A stretch of DNA of 64,000 bases from Aliiroseovarius sp. S1339 (lineage in GTDB: Bacteria; Pseudomonadota; Alphaproteobacteria; Rhodobacterales; Rhodobacteraceae), in assembly GCF_023195695.1 (NCBI RefSeq), contig NZ_JALPQG010000002.1, positions 186,001 to 250,000 of the forward strand, in the 5' to 3' direction. Both the position numbers and the translations under genes were made by a program. The first letter of the stretch is position 1. Each line of letters begins with the position of its first letter. The notes under the pieces are model-generated. The model was not told where the DNA came from. It searched no databases and saw only the letters and a list, made by a program, of their open reading frames with translations. Of this stretch, positions 1 through 9,041 are shown piece after piece.

Positions 1-1571
1 CCCATATGCTGGCACTGGACAGCAACTTTTTTCGCGACAATTCACCCGGCACGTTGATCGAACGCGTGCGCGGTGACGCGCAAGCCATCGCCACGATATG
101 GGAGGTCGTTCTGGCCGCCGTCGCACGCGATGTTGTGTCGCTTCTGGCGCTGCTGGGTGTGGCACTGTCGATTGACTGGCTGTGGGTCGTTGTTGCAGTT
201 GCCGCCGCCCCGATCCTGACCATTCCGATGAGCATCCTGCAAAAACGGGTGCGTCGCACAACGACTGACAGCCGATCCTCTGCCGCCCAAATCTCGACGC
301 GGTTGGACGAGATTTTTCACGGCATCAACTCGATCAAACTGTCGGGCACTGAACGCCACGAACAAGGCCGCGTGGACCGCGAGATCGACACGTTCGCCCG
401 CACCCACTTGCAAAGCCAAGCCAACCAGGGCGGCATCGTCGCGATGGTCGACATCATCGCGGCGCTCGGTTTCTTCGGCGTGCTGGTTTATGGCGGCATT
501 CAAATCAATTCGGGTGCCAAGACCGTTGGCGAATTTATGAGCTTTTTCACGGCGATGGCGCTGGTCTTTGATCCGTTGCGAAACCTTGGCAAAGTGTCCG
601 GCGCGTGGCAAGCCGCGCTGGCCAGCCTTGAGCGGATCAGAAGTGTTTTCGACGAACGCCCCTCGATCCTGTCGCCGCCCAAACCGGCGGCACTGTCCGG
701 CCCGGCCCGTAAAGCGAAGATCGAGCTGAAGGACGTCGCCTTTTCCTACGGCGACACCCCCGTATTGCGCGGTGCCAGCTTCACGGCCGAGGCCGGCAAG
801 ACCACCGCATTGGTTGGCGCGTCAGGTGCGGGCAAGAGCACCGTGTTCAACCTGCTGACCCGTCTGGCAGATGCAAAGACCGGCAAGGTCACGATCGGTG
901 GGGCGGACGTAACAAAGTTGCCATTGGATCAACTGCGCGGCCTGTTTTCGGTTGTCAGTCAAGAGGCGCTGTTGTTCGACGAAACCCTGCGCGACAACAT
1001 CTTGATGGGCCGCTCGGATATCACCGAAAAGAAGCTAAAACACGCTTTGGATGTGGCGCATGTTTCCGACTTCCTGCCGCAGCTGGAAAAAGGGTTGGAT
1101 ACCGCCGCTGGGCCGCGCGGGTCGAACCTGTCGGGTGGGCAGCGCCAGCGTATCGCGATTGCCCGCGCGGTTCTTCGCGACGCGCCGTTTCTTTTGTTGG
1201 ACGAAGCCACATCCGCGTTGGATGCGAAGTCCGAAAAACTGGTGCAGCAGGCTTTGGACGAGCTGTCAAAAGACCGCACCACACTGGTCATCGCGCACCG
1301 ATTGGCAACAGTGCGCGACGCGGACAAGATCGTCGTGATGGATCAAGGCAAAGTGGTTGATCAGGGCACCCATGAAGAGCTGTTGGCCGGTGGCGGCATC
1401 TATGCCCAGCTATACAAACTGCAGTTTCAGGATGACGGTAAGGCCGCAAAAGCTGCCCCGAAAGGCAGACGCCGCAAGCGTCACGTGTCTCAGGTCGAAC
1501 ACGCAGAACCCTCCCGCTGGTCGGTGCGCCGTCTGTTTACCGGGGGTCTTCTGGGGCGCAAGCGCGGTTGA
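1..1571 (+). CDS. MsbA-like ABC transporter, fused permease and ATPase (5' truncated)
   Basis: Half-transporter of the exporter type that would dimerise in the inner membrane and move a lipid or hydrophobic substrate out using ATP. The window opens inside the gene: the frame is open from the first bases, and the ATG at position 6 is probably internal because part of the transmembrane domain is missing. Visible are three or four membrane segments, then an ATPase domain with Walker A GASGAGKST near residue 272 of the visible part, signature LSGGQRQR near 375, Walker B FLLLDEATS near 395 and the H-loop in VIAHRL. A basic tail follows the ATPase. The next gene starts 54 bp downstream on the same strand. 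The substrate cannot be told from the sequence; MsbA-like lipid export is the family default. Confidence 0.85.
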   Translation, partial: HMLALDSNFFRDNSPGTLIERVRGDAQAIATIWEVVLAAVARDVVSLLALLGVALSIDWLWVVVAVAAAPILTIPMSILQKRVRRTTTDSRSSAAQISTRLDEIFHGINSIKLSGTERHEQGRVDREIDTFARTHLQSQANQGGIVAMVDIIAALGFFGVLVYGGIQINSGAKTVGEFMSFFTAMALVFDPLRNLGKVSGAWQAALASLERIRSVFDERPSILSPPKPAALSGPARKAKIELKDVAFSYGDTPVLRGASFTAEAGKTTALVGASGAGKSTVFNLLTRLADAKTGKVTIGGADVTKLPLDQLRGLFSVVSQEALLFDETLRDNILMGRSDITEKKLKHALDVAHVSDFLPQLEKGLDTAAGPRGSNLSGGQRQRIAIARAVLRDAPFLLLDEATSALDAKSEKLVQQALDELSKDRTTLVIAHRLATVRDADKIVVMDQGKVVDQGTHEELLAGGGIYAQLYKLQFQDDGKAAKAAPKGRRRKRHVSQVEHAEPSRWSVRRLFTGGLLGRKRG

Positions 1572-1624
1572 CCCTTTCGCTCTGATCACGCCACCCTATA
1601 TTGGTGCGGCGACAGGAGAATATC

Positions 1625-2368
1625 ATGACCACAGACATCACGCGCACAGTTTTGCGCATCACCGGCGCAGACCGCGAAAGCTTTCTTCAGGGCCTCGTGA
1701 CAAACGACGTGAACAAGCTGGCGGACGGGATCGTCTATGCCGCCATTCTGACGCCGCAGGGGAAGTATCTGGCGGATTTCTTTCTGGCGCCGGACGGAGG
1801 CGCGATCTTGTTGGACGTCGCAACTGAACTTGCCCCGTCGCTGACCCAACGCCTGACCATGTATAAACTGCGCGCAGATGTGCAGATCACACCCACCGAC
1901 ATTGTACCTGCCCGTGGTCTGGGCGATGCTCCGCAAGGCGCTTTTGCAGACCCACGACATGACGCCGTGGGTTGGCGCGCCTATGACGGACGCGCCGGGC
2001 AGGAAGAAGTCGACTGGGACGCCATCCGCGTCGGCCATTGCATCCCCGAAACGGGTGTTGAGCTGACGCCGGATACCTATCTGCTGGAAGCTGGCTTAGA
2101 TCGGTTGAACGGGGTCGATTTTCGCAAAGGGTGCTATGTCGGGCAAGAGGTCACAGCCCGCATGAAGCACAAGACAGAGCTGAAGAAGGGGCTGAGTGTG
2201 GTCCAGATCAGCGGCGCAGCCCCGGTGGGCACCCCCATCACGTCGCACGGCAAACCCGTTGGCACGCTGTTCACCCAATCCGGTGACCAAGCCATTGCCT
2301 ATCTGCGCTTTGACCGCGCCGGGACTGATATGCAGGCGGGCGACGCCAGCGTCTCGTGGGTCGGGTAA
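1625..2368 (+). CDS. ygfZ: YgfZ/GcvT-like folate-binding protein
   Basis: Cytoplasmic protein of the YgfZ (IBA57-like) branch of the aminomethyltransferase fold. Family members use tetrahydrofolate in the maintenance or assembly of some iron-sulfur enzymes. The hallmark KGCYVGQE, with the conserved cysteine, is present about two thirds of the way along, followed by TARMKHK. Length (247 residues) is slightly short but usual for alphaproteobacterial members. The chosen ATG is preceded by a purine-rich GACAGGAG. It lies just downstream of the ABC transporter gene and converges on rluE with a 13-bp gap. A true glycine-cleavage T protein is unlikely: it would be longer and sit near gcvH/gcvP. Confidence 0.85.
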   Translation: MTTDITRTVLRITGADRESFLQGLVTNDVNKLADGIVYAAILTPQGKYLADFFLAPDGGAILLDVATELAPSLTQRLTMYKLRADVQITPTDIVPARGLGDAPQGAFADPRHDAVGWRAYDGRAGQEEVDWDAIRVGHCIPETGVELTPDTYLLEAGLDRLNGVDFRKGCYVGQEVTARMKHKTELKKGLSVVQISGAAPVGTPITSHGKPVGTLFTQSGDQAIAYLRFDRAGTDMQAGDASVSWVG

Positions 2369-2381
2369 AACGGCGCGTATG

Positions 2382-2975
2382 CTAGACCTGTCGCCACTGG
2401 CCTGTGGTCAACCCATCCAAGGACCAATCCCCAACCGCATATCGGATCAACCGCAGTGTCGGGTGCCCCACCGCCGCGGTCATTCTGCGCACTTGTCGGT
2501 TTTTACCTTCACGGATCGTCAGTTCAATCCAGCAATCTGGCACAGACTTTCGAAACCGCACAGGCGGATCACGCTGCCATAACGCGTCGGGTTCATCCAT
2601 GCGCCGCACCGTGGCCGGACGCGTCATACCGTCTTTCAGCGTGACGCCACCCCGCAGCGCTTGCAGGGCGGCGTCATCCGGCACCCCCTCGACCTGCACC
2701 CAATAGGTCTTGGCCAGCTTGTGGCGTGGATCGGCAATCCGCGCTTGCAGCTTGCCGTCATCCGTCAGCACCAACAGCCCCTCGCTGTCGCGATCAAGGC
2801 GGCCTGCCGCATAAACGCCGGGCGCATCAATAAAATCTGACAGGGTCTGACGCGGCGACCCCTGGCTGCCCTTGTCGGTAAACTGTGACAGCACGTTGTA
2901 AGGCTTATTGAACAGGATCGTGGTCAAGCTGTGTTCCCATAAAAAAGGGCAGAGCGACCGCCCTGCCCTGTTCAT
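2382..2975 (-). CDS. rluE: 23S rRNA pseudouridine synthase, RluE/RsuA family
   Basis: Converts a uridine in 23S rRNA to pseudouridine (U2457 in E. coli for RluE). The N-terminus [13 protein letters not shown] and the catalytic block [14 protein letters not shown], with the nucleophilic Asp, are typical of the RluE/RluB/RsuA group. There is no N-terminal S4 domain, which favours RluE over RluB or RsuA. The ATG at 2975 lies 15 bp after the stop of efp, so the two translation genes are likely cotranscribed. A TTG at 2927, preceded by GGGA, would give a start next to the conserved domain and is a real alternative, because the first 16 residues look unlike the family. Confidence 0.85.
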   Translation of the reverse strand: MNRAGRSLCPFLWEHSLTTILFNKPYNVLSQFTDKGSQGSPRQTLSDFIDAPGVYAAGRLDRDSEGLLVLTDDGKLQARIADPRHKLAKTYWVQVEGVPDDAALQALRGGVTLKDGMTRPATVRRMDEPDALWQRDPPVRFRKSVPDCWIELTIREGKNRQVRRMTAAVGHPTLRLIRYAVGDWSLDGLTTGQWRQV

Positions 2976-2990
2976 CTTACCGATGCTGCG

Positions 2991-3554
2991 TCAGGCGCGC
3001 TCGGAATATTCCATGGATTCGGTGTTCACGATGATCGCCTCGCCCTGACCGACAAAGGGCGGCACCGAAATGCGCACGCCATTGTCCAGAAGTGCGGGTT
3101 TGAAGCTGTTGGCAGCAGTCTGGCCTTTGACCACCGGCTCGGTTTCTTCAATCGTGCAGGTCACTTTCTGCGGCAGCGTCGCGTTCAGCGCCTCGCTGTC
3201 GTAGAATTCAACCACGATGGTCATACCATCTTGTAGGAACGGACGGCGGTCCCCCAGAAGGTCAGCGGGCAGTTGAATCTGCTCATAGGTTTCGGTGTCC
3301 ATGAAAATCAGCATCCCGTCGTCTTCGTACAAGAACTGCTGGTCTTTCTGCTCGAGACGCACGCGTTCGACCTTGTCCGCCGACCGGAAGCGTTCATTCA
3401 GCTTTGAGCCATTGCGCAGGTTGCGCATTTCGACCTGAGCGAACGCGCCGCCTTTGCCGGGTTTGACGTGGTCAACCTTTACCGCAGCCCACAGGCCACC
3501 ATTATGCTCCAGCACGTTGCCGGGGCGGATTTCGTTACCGTTGATTTTGGGCAT
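2991..3554 (-). CDS. efp: elongation factor P
   Basis: Translation factor that binds between the P and E sites and relieves ribosome stalling at proline runs. The 187-residue length and three-domain pattern are standard. The N-terminal KOW-like domain carries the loop [10 protein letters not shown] with Lys34 at its tip, the position that is beta-lysylated in bacteria with the EpmA/EpmB pathway; no modification genes are in the window. The start follows GAAGG at a normal distance. It is the upstream gene of a likely efp-rluE operon. About 215 bp lies between this gene and the divergent gene at 3770, room for both promoters. Confidence 0.97.
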   Translation of the reverse strand: MPKINGNEIRPGNVLEHNGGLWAAVKVDHVKPGKGGAFAQVEMRNLRNGSKLNERFRSADKVERVRLEQKDQQFLYEDDGMLIFMDTETYEQIQLPADLLGDRRPFLQDGMTIVVEFYDSEALNATLPQKVTCTIEETEPVVKGQTAANSFKPALLDNGVRISVPPFVGQGEAIIVNTESMEYSERA

Positions 3555-3769
3555 GTCTTAAACCTTCGCAAAAGGTTGAACTCTGTTGGCCTGCACCTAT
3601 ATCTTGACGGTCTGGTTCTGGCAAGGCGACGGAATTCGCATGTCTGGAGCCATAGATATGCATCAGACGCATAGCAGGCATGTGGCTGCGGGGATACCGA
3701 ATCACGCAGAAAAAGCCATATTGTCTGCTACTCCGACGAACGCAAGAGCAAGAACAATAAGGGACGACC

Positions 3770-4087
3770 ATGCTGGACTCCGTAGACAGTACTGCTTTCA
3801 ACAACGAACAGGGCAATCGCGCGCGCAAGCTTTTTGCGGCCGTGGTGCTGGCTGCGTTGGATGACGCGATCGCTGATGACAAAAAATACGGCAATGGCCC
3901 CGATCAGATTGCCCGCTGGGCGCGTTCGCGCGACGGCCGCGAAGTGCTGAGCTGCGCAGGCATCGACCCGAACGAACGTGTCGTGAAGGGCCTGATGGAG
4001 TTCGTGTCAAAAGGTGTCCGCACCTCGGTGGCGCTAAGCCGCGAGGAAAGCGAACGTCGCAACGCCGCACAGGCCGAAGCCGCGTAA
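3770..4087 (+). CDS. small conserved alphaproteobacterial protein (DUF6280-like)
   Basis: A 105-residue, mostly helical soluble protein with no signal peptide or membrane segment. From memory it matches a strongly conserved Rhodobacterales family annotated as DUF6280; this could not be checked. Distinctive words are FNNEQGNRARKLFAAVVL near the N-terminus, GNGPDQIARWARSRDGRE in the middle and LSREESERRNAA at the end. The start follows AAGGGACGACC. It stands alone, diverging from efp and ending before a hairpin terminator. Function is unknown. Confidence 0.8.
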   Translation: MLDSVDSTAFNNEQGNRARKLFAAVVLAALDDAIADDKKYGNGPDQIARWARSRDGREVLSCAGIDPNERVVKGLMEFVSKGVRTSVALSREESERRNAAQAEAA

Positions 4088-4111
4088 GCGCACCAAGCTG
4101 CCTAGTTTTTT

Positions 4112-4145
4112 CGAAAGCCGCGCCCCTTAACGGGCGCGATTTTCG
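4112..4145 (+). terminator. intrinsic terminator after the DUF6280-like gene
   Basis: A 7-bp GC stem (4119-4125 with 4132-4138) with a 6-base loop is extended by CGAAA/TTTCG on the outside, and ends in a T-containing run. It sits 25 bp after the stop codon. The outer A/T pairs may let it work in both directions. Confidence 0.7.
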
Positions 4146-4210
4146 TTTGTGGGGGGCTTTGAGTCGGTTCGGGGCTGGGCGGGCTTGCGAAAAGCCCCTA
4201 TTCACCCCCT

Positions 4211-5656
4211 ATGACCAAAGCGATCATGATACAGGGCGCGGGCTCGAATGTGGGAAAGTCCCTGCTTGTGGCAGGGATCGCGCGTGCCTGCGTCGCACGG
4301 GGTTTGAATGTTGCACCTTTCAAACCCCAAAACATGTCCAACAACGCCGCCGTGACAGCAGATGGGGGCGAGATCGGGCGTGCACAAGCGCTTCAGGCGC
4401 GCGCCTGTGGGCTGGATCCAATAGCCGATATGAACCCTGTGCTGTTGAAACCCGAGACTGACACCGGCGCGCAGGTGATCGTTCAAGGGCAACGCTTTAC
4501 GACCATGAAAGCTGGCGATTTCGGCACGGCAAAGGGCGATCTGCTGCCGCGGGTTCTGGAAAGCTTCCACCGGTTGGGTCAAGGCCGTGATCTGGTGATC
4601 GTCGAAGGGGCCGGCAGCCCCGCCGAAACCAACCTGCGCACAGGCGATATCGCGAACATGGGCTTTGCCGAGGCCGCGAACGTGCCCGTCGTGTTGGCCG
4701 GTGACATTGACCGTGGCGGTGTCATCGCCCAATTAGTCGGCACCCATGTCGTGCTGTCGCCGACGGATCGAAACCGGATCAAAGCCTTCTTGGTAAACAA
4801 GTTTCGCGGAGACACCTCCTTGTTCGCCGAAGGCGCTGCCGAGATTGCCAAACGCACTGGCTGGCACGACTTAGGCGCGCTACCGTGGTTTGCCGATGCA
4901 TGGCGGCTGCCTGCCGAGGATGTCATGGATATCGCGACCCGCGCCGGTGGCGCCTTCAAAATCGCCGTGCCACGTTTGAGCCGAATTGCAAATTTTGACG
5001 ATCTCGACCCATTGGTGAGCGAACCTGATGTGACGGTTGAGATCATTGAACCCGGTCGCCCCCTGCCCGGCGACGCCAATTTGGTGCTTATTCCCGGCTC
5101 AAAATCAACCATCGCTGATCTTGCGCATTTCCGCGCGCAAGGTTGGGACATAGACCTTGCAGCCCATATCCGACGCGGCGGGCATGTGCTGGGGATTTGC
5201 GGCGGCTACCAGATGCTGGGCCAAAAGATCATTGACCAAGACGGGATCGAGGGACAGCCGGGTCAGGTCTTGGGGCTGGGGTATCTGGATATCACCACCC
5301 ATCTTGAACCTAATAAAACGCTTGCGATATCGCGGGCCAAACATATCGCATCGGGCGAACAAGTTTCAGGCTATGAAATCCATCTGGGCCGAAGCACGGG
5401 CCCCGACACAGCACGCGCATGGCTGTCGGTGGATCGCCGACCAGAAGGGGCCGCCAGCGCGGACGGGCGCGTTCTGGGGTGTTATCTGCACGGGTTGTTC
5501 TCAGCCGACGGGTTCAGAAAGACCTATCTGGAAAATCTGGGCGCACGCGCGAGCGCGGCTGGGTACGAGGCAGGTGTGGACGACACGCTGGACGCTTTGG
5601 CCCAGCACATCGAGACTCATCTGGACTTGGATCGCCTGCTAGGCTTGGCCGAATGA
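4211..5656 (+). CDS. cobQ: cobyric acid synthase
   Basis: ATP- and glutamine-dependent amidation of adenosylcobyrinic acid a,c-diamide to adenosylcobyric acid in cobalamin synthesis. The 481-residue protein has an N-terminal dethiobiotin-synthetase-like ATPase domain with P-loop GAGSNVGKS (residues 9-17) and a C-terminal class I glutamine amidotransferase domain with the nucleophile in [10 protein letters not shown] (Cys near 330) and a late histidine in CYLHGLF. No other cob gene is in the window, so it is separated from the rest of the pathway. It converges on the PopZ-like gene with a 15-bp gap. Confidence 0.96.
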   Translation: MTKAIMIQGAGSNVGKSLLVAGIARACVARGLNVAPFKPQNMSNNAAVTADGGEIGRAQALQARACGLDPIADMNPVLLKPETDTGAQVIVQGQRFTTMKAGDFGTAKGDLLPRVLESFHRLGQGRDLVIVEGAGSPAETNLRTGDIANMGFAEAANVPVVLAGDIDRGGVIAQLVGTHVVLSPTDRNRIKAFLVNKFRGDTSLFAEGAAEIAKRTGWHDLGALPWFADAWRLPAEDVMDIATRAGGAFKIAVPRLSRIANFDDLDPLVSEPDVTVEIIEPGRPLPGDANLVLIPGSKSTIADLAHFRAQGWDIDLAAHIRRGGHVLGICGGYQMLGQKIIDQDGIEGQPGQVLGLGYLDITTHLEPNKTLAISRAKHIASGEQVSGYEIHLGRSTGPDTARAWLSVDRRPEGAASADGRVLGCYLHGLFSADGFRKTYLENLGARASAAGYEAGVDDTLDALAQHIETHLDLDRLLGLAE

Positions 5657-5671
5657 CGGCGGTCCGTCCGC

Positions 5672-6550
5672 TTACTCCAACCCTTTCAGGGTCAAGGAGC
5701 GTTCGATTTCGCGCCGAACAAAGCGGCGGATGGATTGGGTGATCTTCTCACCCACCTCGCCTTGCAGCTCTTCGCGCACAAGTCGGGCGACCATCGCGTG
5801 AACAACCTCTTCGTCGATGATGTCGGTGTCATCGCCAACTATCTCGACGTCCTGCGCGGGTGCTTCAGGTGCTCGACTTGGTGCGGTTGCTGACTGGGTT
5901 TGGCGCGTCCCAACCGGCGGCTGAGGTTCAGCATCCGCCGGGTCTTTCACGGCGACAAACGGGGCTTCAGGCGCATCGCCACTTTCCGACCAACCGCCTG
6001 CTTCGCTTTCCCCAACAATGCCATCTTCGTCTTCGGTCCGCAGCCGTGCTGCGTGGAACATCAACACATCCGACTGGGTTGTATCTTCACCCCCATCCGG
6101 CTCCCAAAGATCGGTTTTCAGGTTCACGGCATCTTCGAATTCTGCGACCCGTCCTGTCAGAGTTGGGTCATCCCGTCGCGCAGCCTGCTCGCGGGACGGC
6201 AGTTCTTCTGCATCCTCGACCGGCCCTGCGCCATAACCGCGGTGCGAGAAGACCGGGACCGCGTGATCATCAGCACCCTTGGACGCTGCCTCGGGTTTGG
6301 CATCACCGCGCGCCGCATCCTGTGACGCCGCTTCACGGGCGGCAGGCTTTGCCACCTGATCATCGTCACGCCGCACGGTGCCGGAAGGTTTGGGGCTGCT
6401 GTCGTCATGAACTCGAAAGGCTGGCGTCAGGACCAGTTTTTCCGTTTTTGTCGAAGCTTCACGCCCTTCTGTCGCCTTGCTTTCAGAGATCAGTCGGCGA
6501 ATCGACGACAGAACATCTTCAATCTCGGCATTTGAAACCGGGTCAGACAT
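5672..6550 (-). CDS. PopZ-like polar organizing protein (DUF2497 family)
   Basis: 292 residues with the three-part layout of PopZ: a short N-terminal helix (EIEDVLSSIRRLISE, residues about 9-23), a long acidic and proline-rich linker of low complexity, and a C-terminal helical block (LVREELQGEVGEKI then FVRREIERSL) that drives multimerisation in Caulobacter PopZ. PopZ forms a polar matrix that anchors the chromosome origin through ParB. The linker is longer than in Caulobacter PopZ, so the role here is inferred from the end motifs only. It lies upstream of tolC on the same strand in transcription order after it, across a 99-bp gap. Confidence 0.75.
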   Translation of the reverse strand: MSDPVSNAEIEDVLSSIRRLISESKATEGREASTKTEKLVLTPAFRVHDDSSPKPSGTVRRDDDQVAKPAAREAASQDAARGDAKPEAASKGADDHAVPVFSHRGYGAGPVEDAEELPSREQAARRDDPTLTGRVAEFEDAVNLKTDLWEPDGGEDTTQSDVLMFHAARLRTEDEDGIVGESEAGGWSESGDAPEAPFVAVKDPADAEPQPPVGTRQTQSATAPSRAPEAPAQDVEIVGDDTDIIDEEVVHAMVARLVREELQGEVGEKITQSIRRFVRREIERSLTLKGLE

Positions 6551-6649
6551 GCAATAACACCTGCAAATTGTTCCTTGGACCGGTCTATCCGGCCTTCATT
6601 GCGAGAACATTACCCAATGCAGCGCGTTCGCACAACTGAACGAACTGTT

Positions 6650-8044
6650 TCAATTTTTGCCAAGCGCTTCCAACAGGCTGTCCAGACGCTTCCCTTGCGG
6701 GCTAACGCGGTGCACCGGGGCGGATTTCACGGTATTGAAATATGCTTCGGGATCATAGGTCACCACGCCCAGCTTCAGATGCTCGGCGGTCAGCAGACCC
6801 ATCGACGACAACAGCGAATAGGCTGCAAGATACTGATTTGATTGCGCTGTAATTCGGCTGGCTTCGGCGTTCAAAAGCTCCTGTTCGGCATTCAGAACGT
6901 CCAATGTGGTGCGCGAGCCCAGTGTCGCCTCTTCACGTGCGCCGCGCAGGGCCACGCGGCTTGCGCGGATCTGCCGCTCAGTCGCTTCCAGCGACGCGGC
7001 TGCGATGGCAAGCTGTGCCCAGGCATTGGCAACGCCTTGATCTACCGCCAGACGCGCTTGATGCAATCCAGCACGCGCGGCTTCAGCCTTAGCAATGGCT
7101 TTGCGGTATTCAGCCGACAGTTTGCCACCCGAATAGATCGTGCCCTGAAGCGCCACGCCGACGGAGTTGGAGAAGAAATCCTGCCCCCCCGCGTCCTGCC
7201 ATTTGGTTTGCGCATTGCCGACCAGCGCCGGTTTCATCGCCGCCATCGATATCTCGGTTAACAGATCAGACGCGGCCACATTGTGCTGTGCGGCAAGAAT
7301 GTCGGGGTGACGTTGGCGCGCGATCCCCTTAGCGGCATCCAATGTCTTGGCCGTCATCGGCAGCGCAGGCGGCACTGACAACGACCCTGGCAAATCGCCG
7401 GTTGCTGCTCGGTATTCCTCGCGCGCGATGGCAAGATCGCCGCGGGCTGACGCCTCGCTTGCGCGGGCTGCTGCCAGACGGGCTTGTGCCAAGGCCACAT
7501 CCGTTTGGGTCACTTCGCCAACTTCAAACCGATCATTTGCGGCCCGCAGTTCTTGCGTCAGCACCCGAACCGAGTTGGACTGCAATTGCGCGTTCTCGAC
7601 CGCGGATCGGACATCGACATAAGCTTTCACGGCGCGCAGCAGGATTTGCTGCTCGACACTGGTCAGGCTGTCGCGCGTCGCCAGTACAACTTCTTTCTGG
7701 GCCGCAACCGCAGCCTTGCCCCGTCCGAAATTGAAGATCAGGAACTCGGCAGTCAGCTGGGCCGACGTGCCCCAGGCAGAATTGCCAGAGATGCTGGCAT
7801 TCGGATCCGTCCAGCCGTGTTGGATGGCATAGCTTAGGGTCGGGCGCAAAGCAGCTTGTGCGATTGCAACATCTTCGTCCGCCGCCCGCAGAAGCGCTTG
7901 GTTTTGCTCAAGCAAGCCGCTGTGTTTATACGCCGACGCCATCGCGTCAGAAAGCGTTTCAGCCAGCGCCAACGGTGCCGAAGCGAAAGACACCCCGATG
8001 GCCAGCACAGCGCCGATATAATTCTTTCTAAAACGTCTGACCAT
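6650..8044 (-). CDS. tolC: TolC-family outer membrane efflux protein
   Basis: Trimeric outer-membrane channel that joins with inner-membrane pumps in type I secretion or drug efflux. The protein (464 residues) starts with a signal peptide ending near ALAETLSDAM, followed by the duplicated coiled-coil and beta pattern of the OEP family; QARLAAARASEASARGDLA and the late TTLDVLNAEQELLNAE are typical helices. It is 60 bp downstream of the Pcm-type methyltransferase gene on the same strand, and the pairing suggests an operon. No pump or membrane-fusion partner is adjacent; the ABC gene at the window start is not close enough to be assigned as partner. Confidence 0.9.
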   Translation of the reverse strand: MVRRFRKNYIGAVLAIGVSFASAPLALAETLSDAMASAYKHSGLLEQNQALLRAADEDVAIAQAALRPTLSYAIQHGWTDPNASISGNSAWGTSAQLTAEFLIFNFGRGKAAVAAQKEVVLATRDSLTSVEQQILLRAVKAYVDVRSAVENAQLQSNSVRVLTQELRAANDRFEVGEVTQTDVALAQARLAAARASEASARGDLAIAREEYRAATGDLPGSLSVPPALPMTAKTLDAAKGIARQRHPDILAAQHNVAASDLLTEISMAAMKPALVGNAQTKWQDAGGQDFFSNSVGVALQGTIYSGGKLSAEYRKAIAKAEAARAGLHQARLAVDQGVANAWAQLAIAAASLEATERQIRASRVALRGAREEATLGSRTTLDVLNAEQELLNAEASRITAQSNQYLAAYSLLSSMGLLTAEHLKLGVVTYDPEAYFNTVKSAPVHRVSPQGKRLDSLLEALGKN

Positions 8045-8104
8045 TTCGCCACCTCACTGAAATCACATGTGGTATGGCCCGGTACGGGCCAATTCTGCGC
8101 AGAA

Positions 8105-8758
8105 TTACAGAACGAATTCCCGGGGTTTCTGAAACCCGTCGATCAAAGGTGCACCGGCGCTGAAGCTGTGGCGCCAAACAACGTTTCCGTCGATCTTATA
8201 GCCCACCTTCACAGTGCCCAGCATGCCTTCGGCAAAGATGCAGCAAATACGGCCGCCATCTTTCAATTGATCGGTGATCGCGGGCGGCACAACCTCAACG
8301 GCGCCTTGAACCAGCACCACATCATACGGCCCGTTCTTGGCGTTTCCTTCAACCAACGGCCCCGCGATGACGGCCACGTTGTCCGCGCCATGTTCTGACA
8401 GGTTGGCTTGCGCATCCGCCGCCATAGCCTGGTCTTCTTCGACGGCAACCACAAAATCCGCAATGCGCGCAATCACAGCCGAGCTGTATCCAAGCCCACA
8501 TCCCAGATCGAGCACCATTTCGTCGCGCTGAATATCCACCGCGTCCAACATCTTGGCCAAGGTGCGCGGCTCAAGCACAACCCGGCCACCATCAAGCGCG
8601 ATATTTTCGCCCATATAAGCCGCTTCGCGTTTCGCATCAGGCACATAGTCTTCGCGCGGGACAGAGAGCAGTGCATCAATTATCGGGAACTTGGTCACAT
8701 CCGAAGGGCGGACCTGTGTGTCCACCATCATCGTGCGGCGCATGGCAAAATCGGTCAT
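8105..8758 (-). CDS. pcm: protein-L-isoaspartate O-methyltransferase family protein
   Basis: SAM-dependent methyltransferase of the PCMT family, which repairs isoaspartyl residues in aged proteins. The 217-residue protein carries motif I in VLDLGCGLGYSSAVIA and an Asn/Asp-type acidic motif after it. The N-terminus (RRTMMVDTQVRPSDV) is that of the alphaproteobacterial subgroup next to tolC. Enzymatic repair activity is assumed from the family. It is the first gene of the probable pcm-tolC unit; a hairpin directly abuts its start codon. Confidence 0.85.
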   Translation of the reverse strand: MTDFAMRRTMMVDTQVRPSDVTKFPIIDALLSVPREDYVPDAKREAAYMGENIALDGGRVVLEPRTLAKMLDAVDIQRDEMVLDLGCGLGYSSAVIARIADFVVAVEEDQAMAADAQANLSEHGADNVAVIAGPLVEGNAKNGPYDVVLVQGAVEVVPPAITDQLKDGGRICCIFAEGMLGTVKVGYKIDGNVVWRHSFSAGAPLIDGFQKPREFVL

Positions 8759-8812
8759 GTCTAGCCTATCTATTCAGAGACGTCTTGCTTCTCTTGCCAT
8801 AGATAGCCAGAC
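8759..8812 (-). promoter_or_regulatory. hairpin in the 5' leader of the pcm-like gene
   Basis: Two arms (8759-8773 and 8799-8812) are near-perfect inverted repeats with GTCT/AGAC ends and a CTATCTAT/ATAGATAG core. In the pcm transcript the stem would reach the base before the ATG, where no good ribosome-binding site is seen. It could control translation or be an operator. Confidence 0.35.
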
Positions 8813-8835
8813 GCGGCAATCCCGCACGGCAGGTT

Positions 8836-8868
8836 CGGCGGAAGGTGTCGCATCCGTCCGCCGTTTTT
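8836..8868 (+). terminator. terminator-like hairpin with no + strand gene before it
   Basis: CGGCGGA (8836-8842) pairs with TCCGCCG (8857-8863), followed by five T. It reads on the + strand, but the only gene upstream is pcm, which runs the other way. It could end a short untranslated transcript starting near 8770, or shield the tRNA gene from read-through. Confidence 0.5.
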
Positions 8869-8952
8869 CGTCCTCATAGATTTACCACCCCCCACCGTTC
8901 CGGGCTGGACAAGCCCCTGCGATTGGCGATAGAGAATCCCGAAACCACGGAT

Positions 8953-9026
8953 GGCGAGTTGGCGGAGTGGTTACGCAGCGGATTGCAAATCCGTGTACAC
9001 CGGTTCGATTCCGGTACTCGCCTCCA
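8953..9026 (+). tRNA. tRNA-Cys (GCA)
   Basis: The acceptor arms GGCGAGT and ACTCGCC pair, the anticodon loop TTGCAAA carries GCA, the T arm CCGGTTCGATTCCGG is intact, and CCA is encoded (9024-9026). It is the integration site of the following element: the 3' part from 8979 is repeated at 27943, and the gene is left complete by integration. Confidence 0.96.
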
Positions 9027-9029
9027 TTT
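8979..9029 (+). repeat. left attachment site: direct repeat in the tRNA-Cys 3' end
   Basis: 51 bp identical to 27943-27993, running from the anticodon stem through CCA and three further T. Looser similarity continues about 17 bp past both copies (TTTTCAA and CTTAGC shared). Confidence 0.95.
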
Positions 9030-9041
9030 ATTTTCAAGCAC

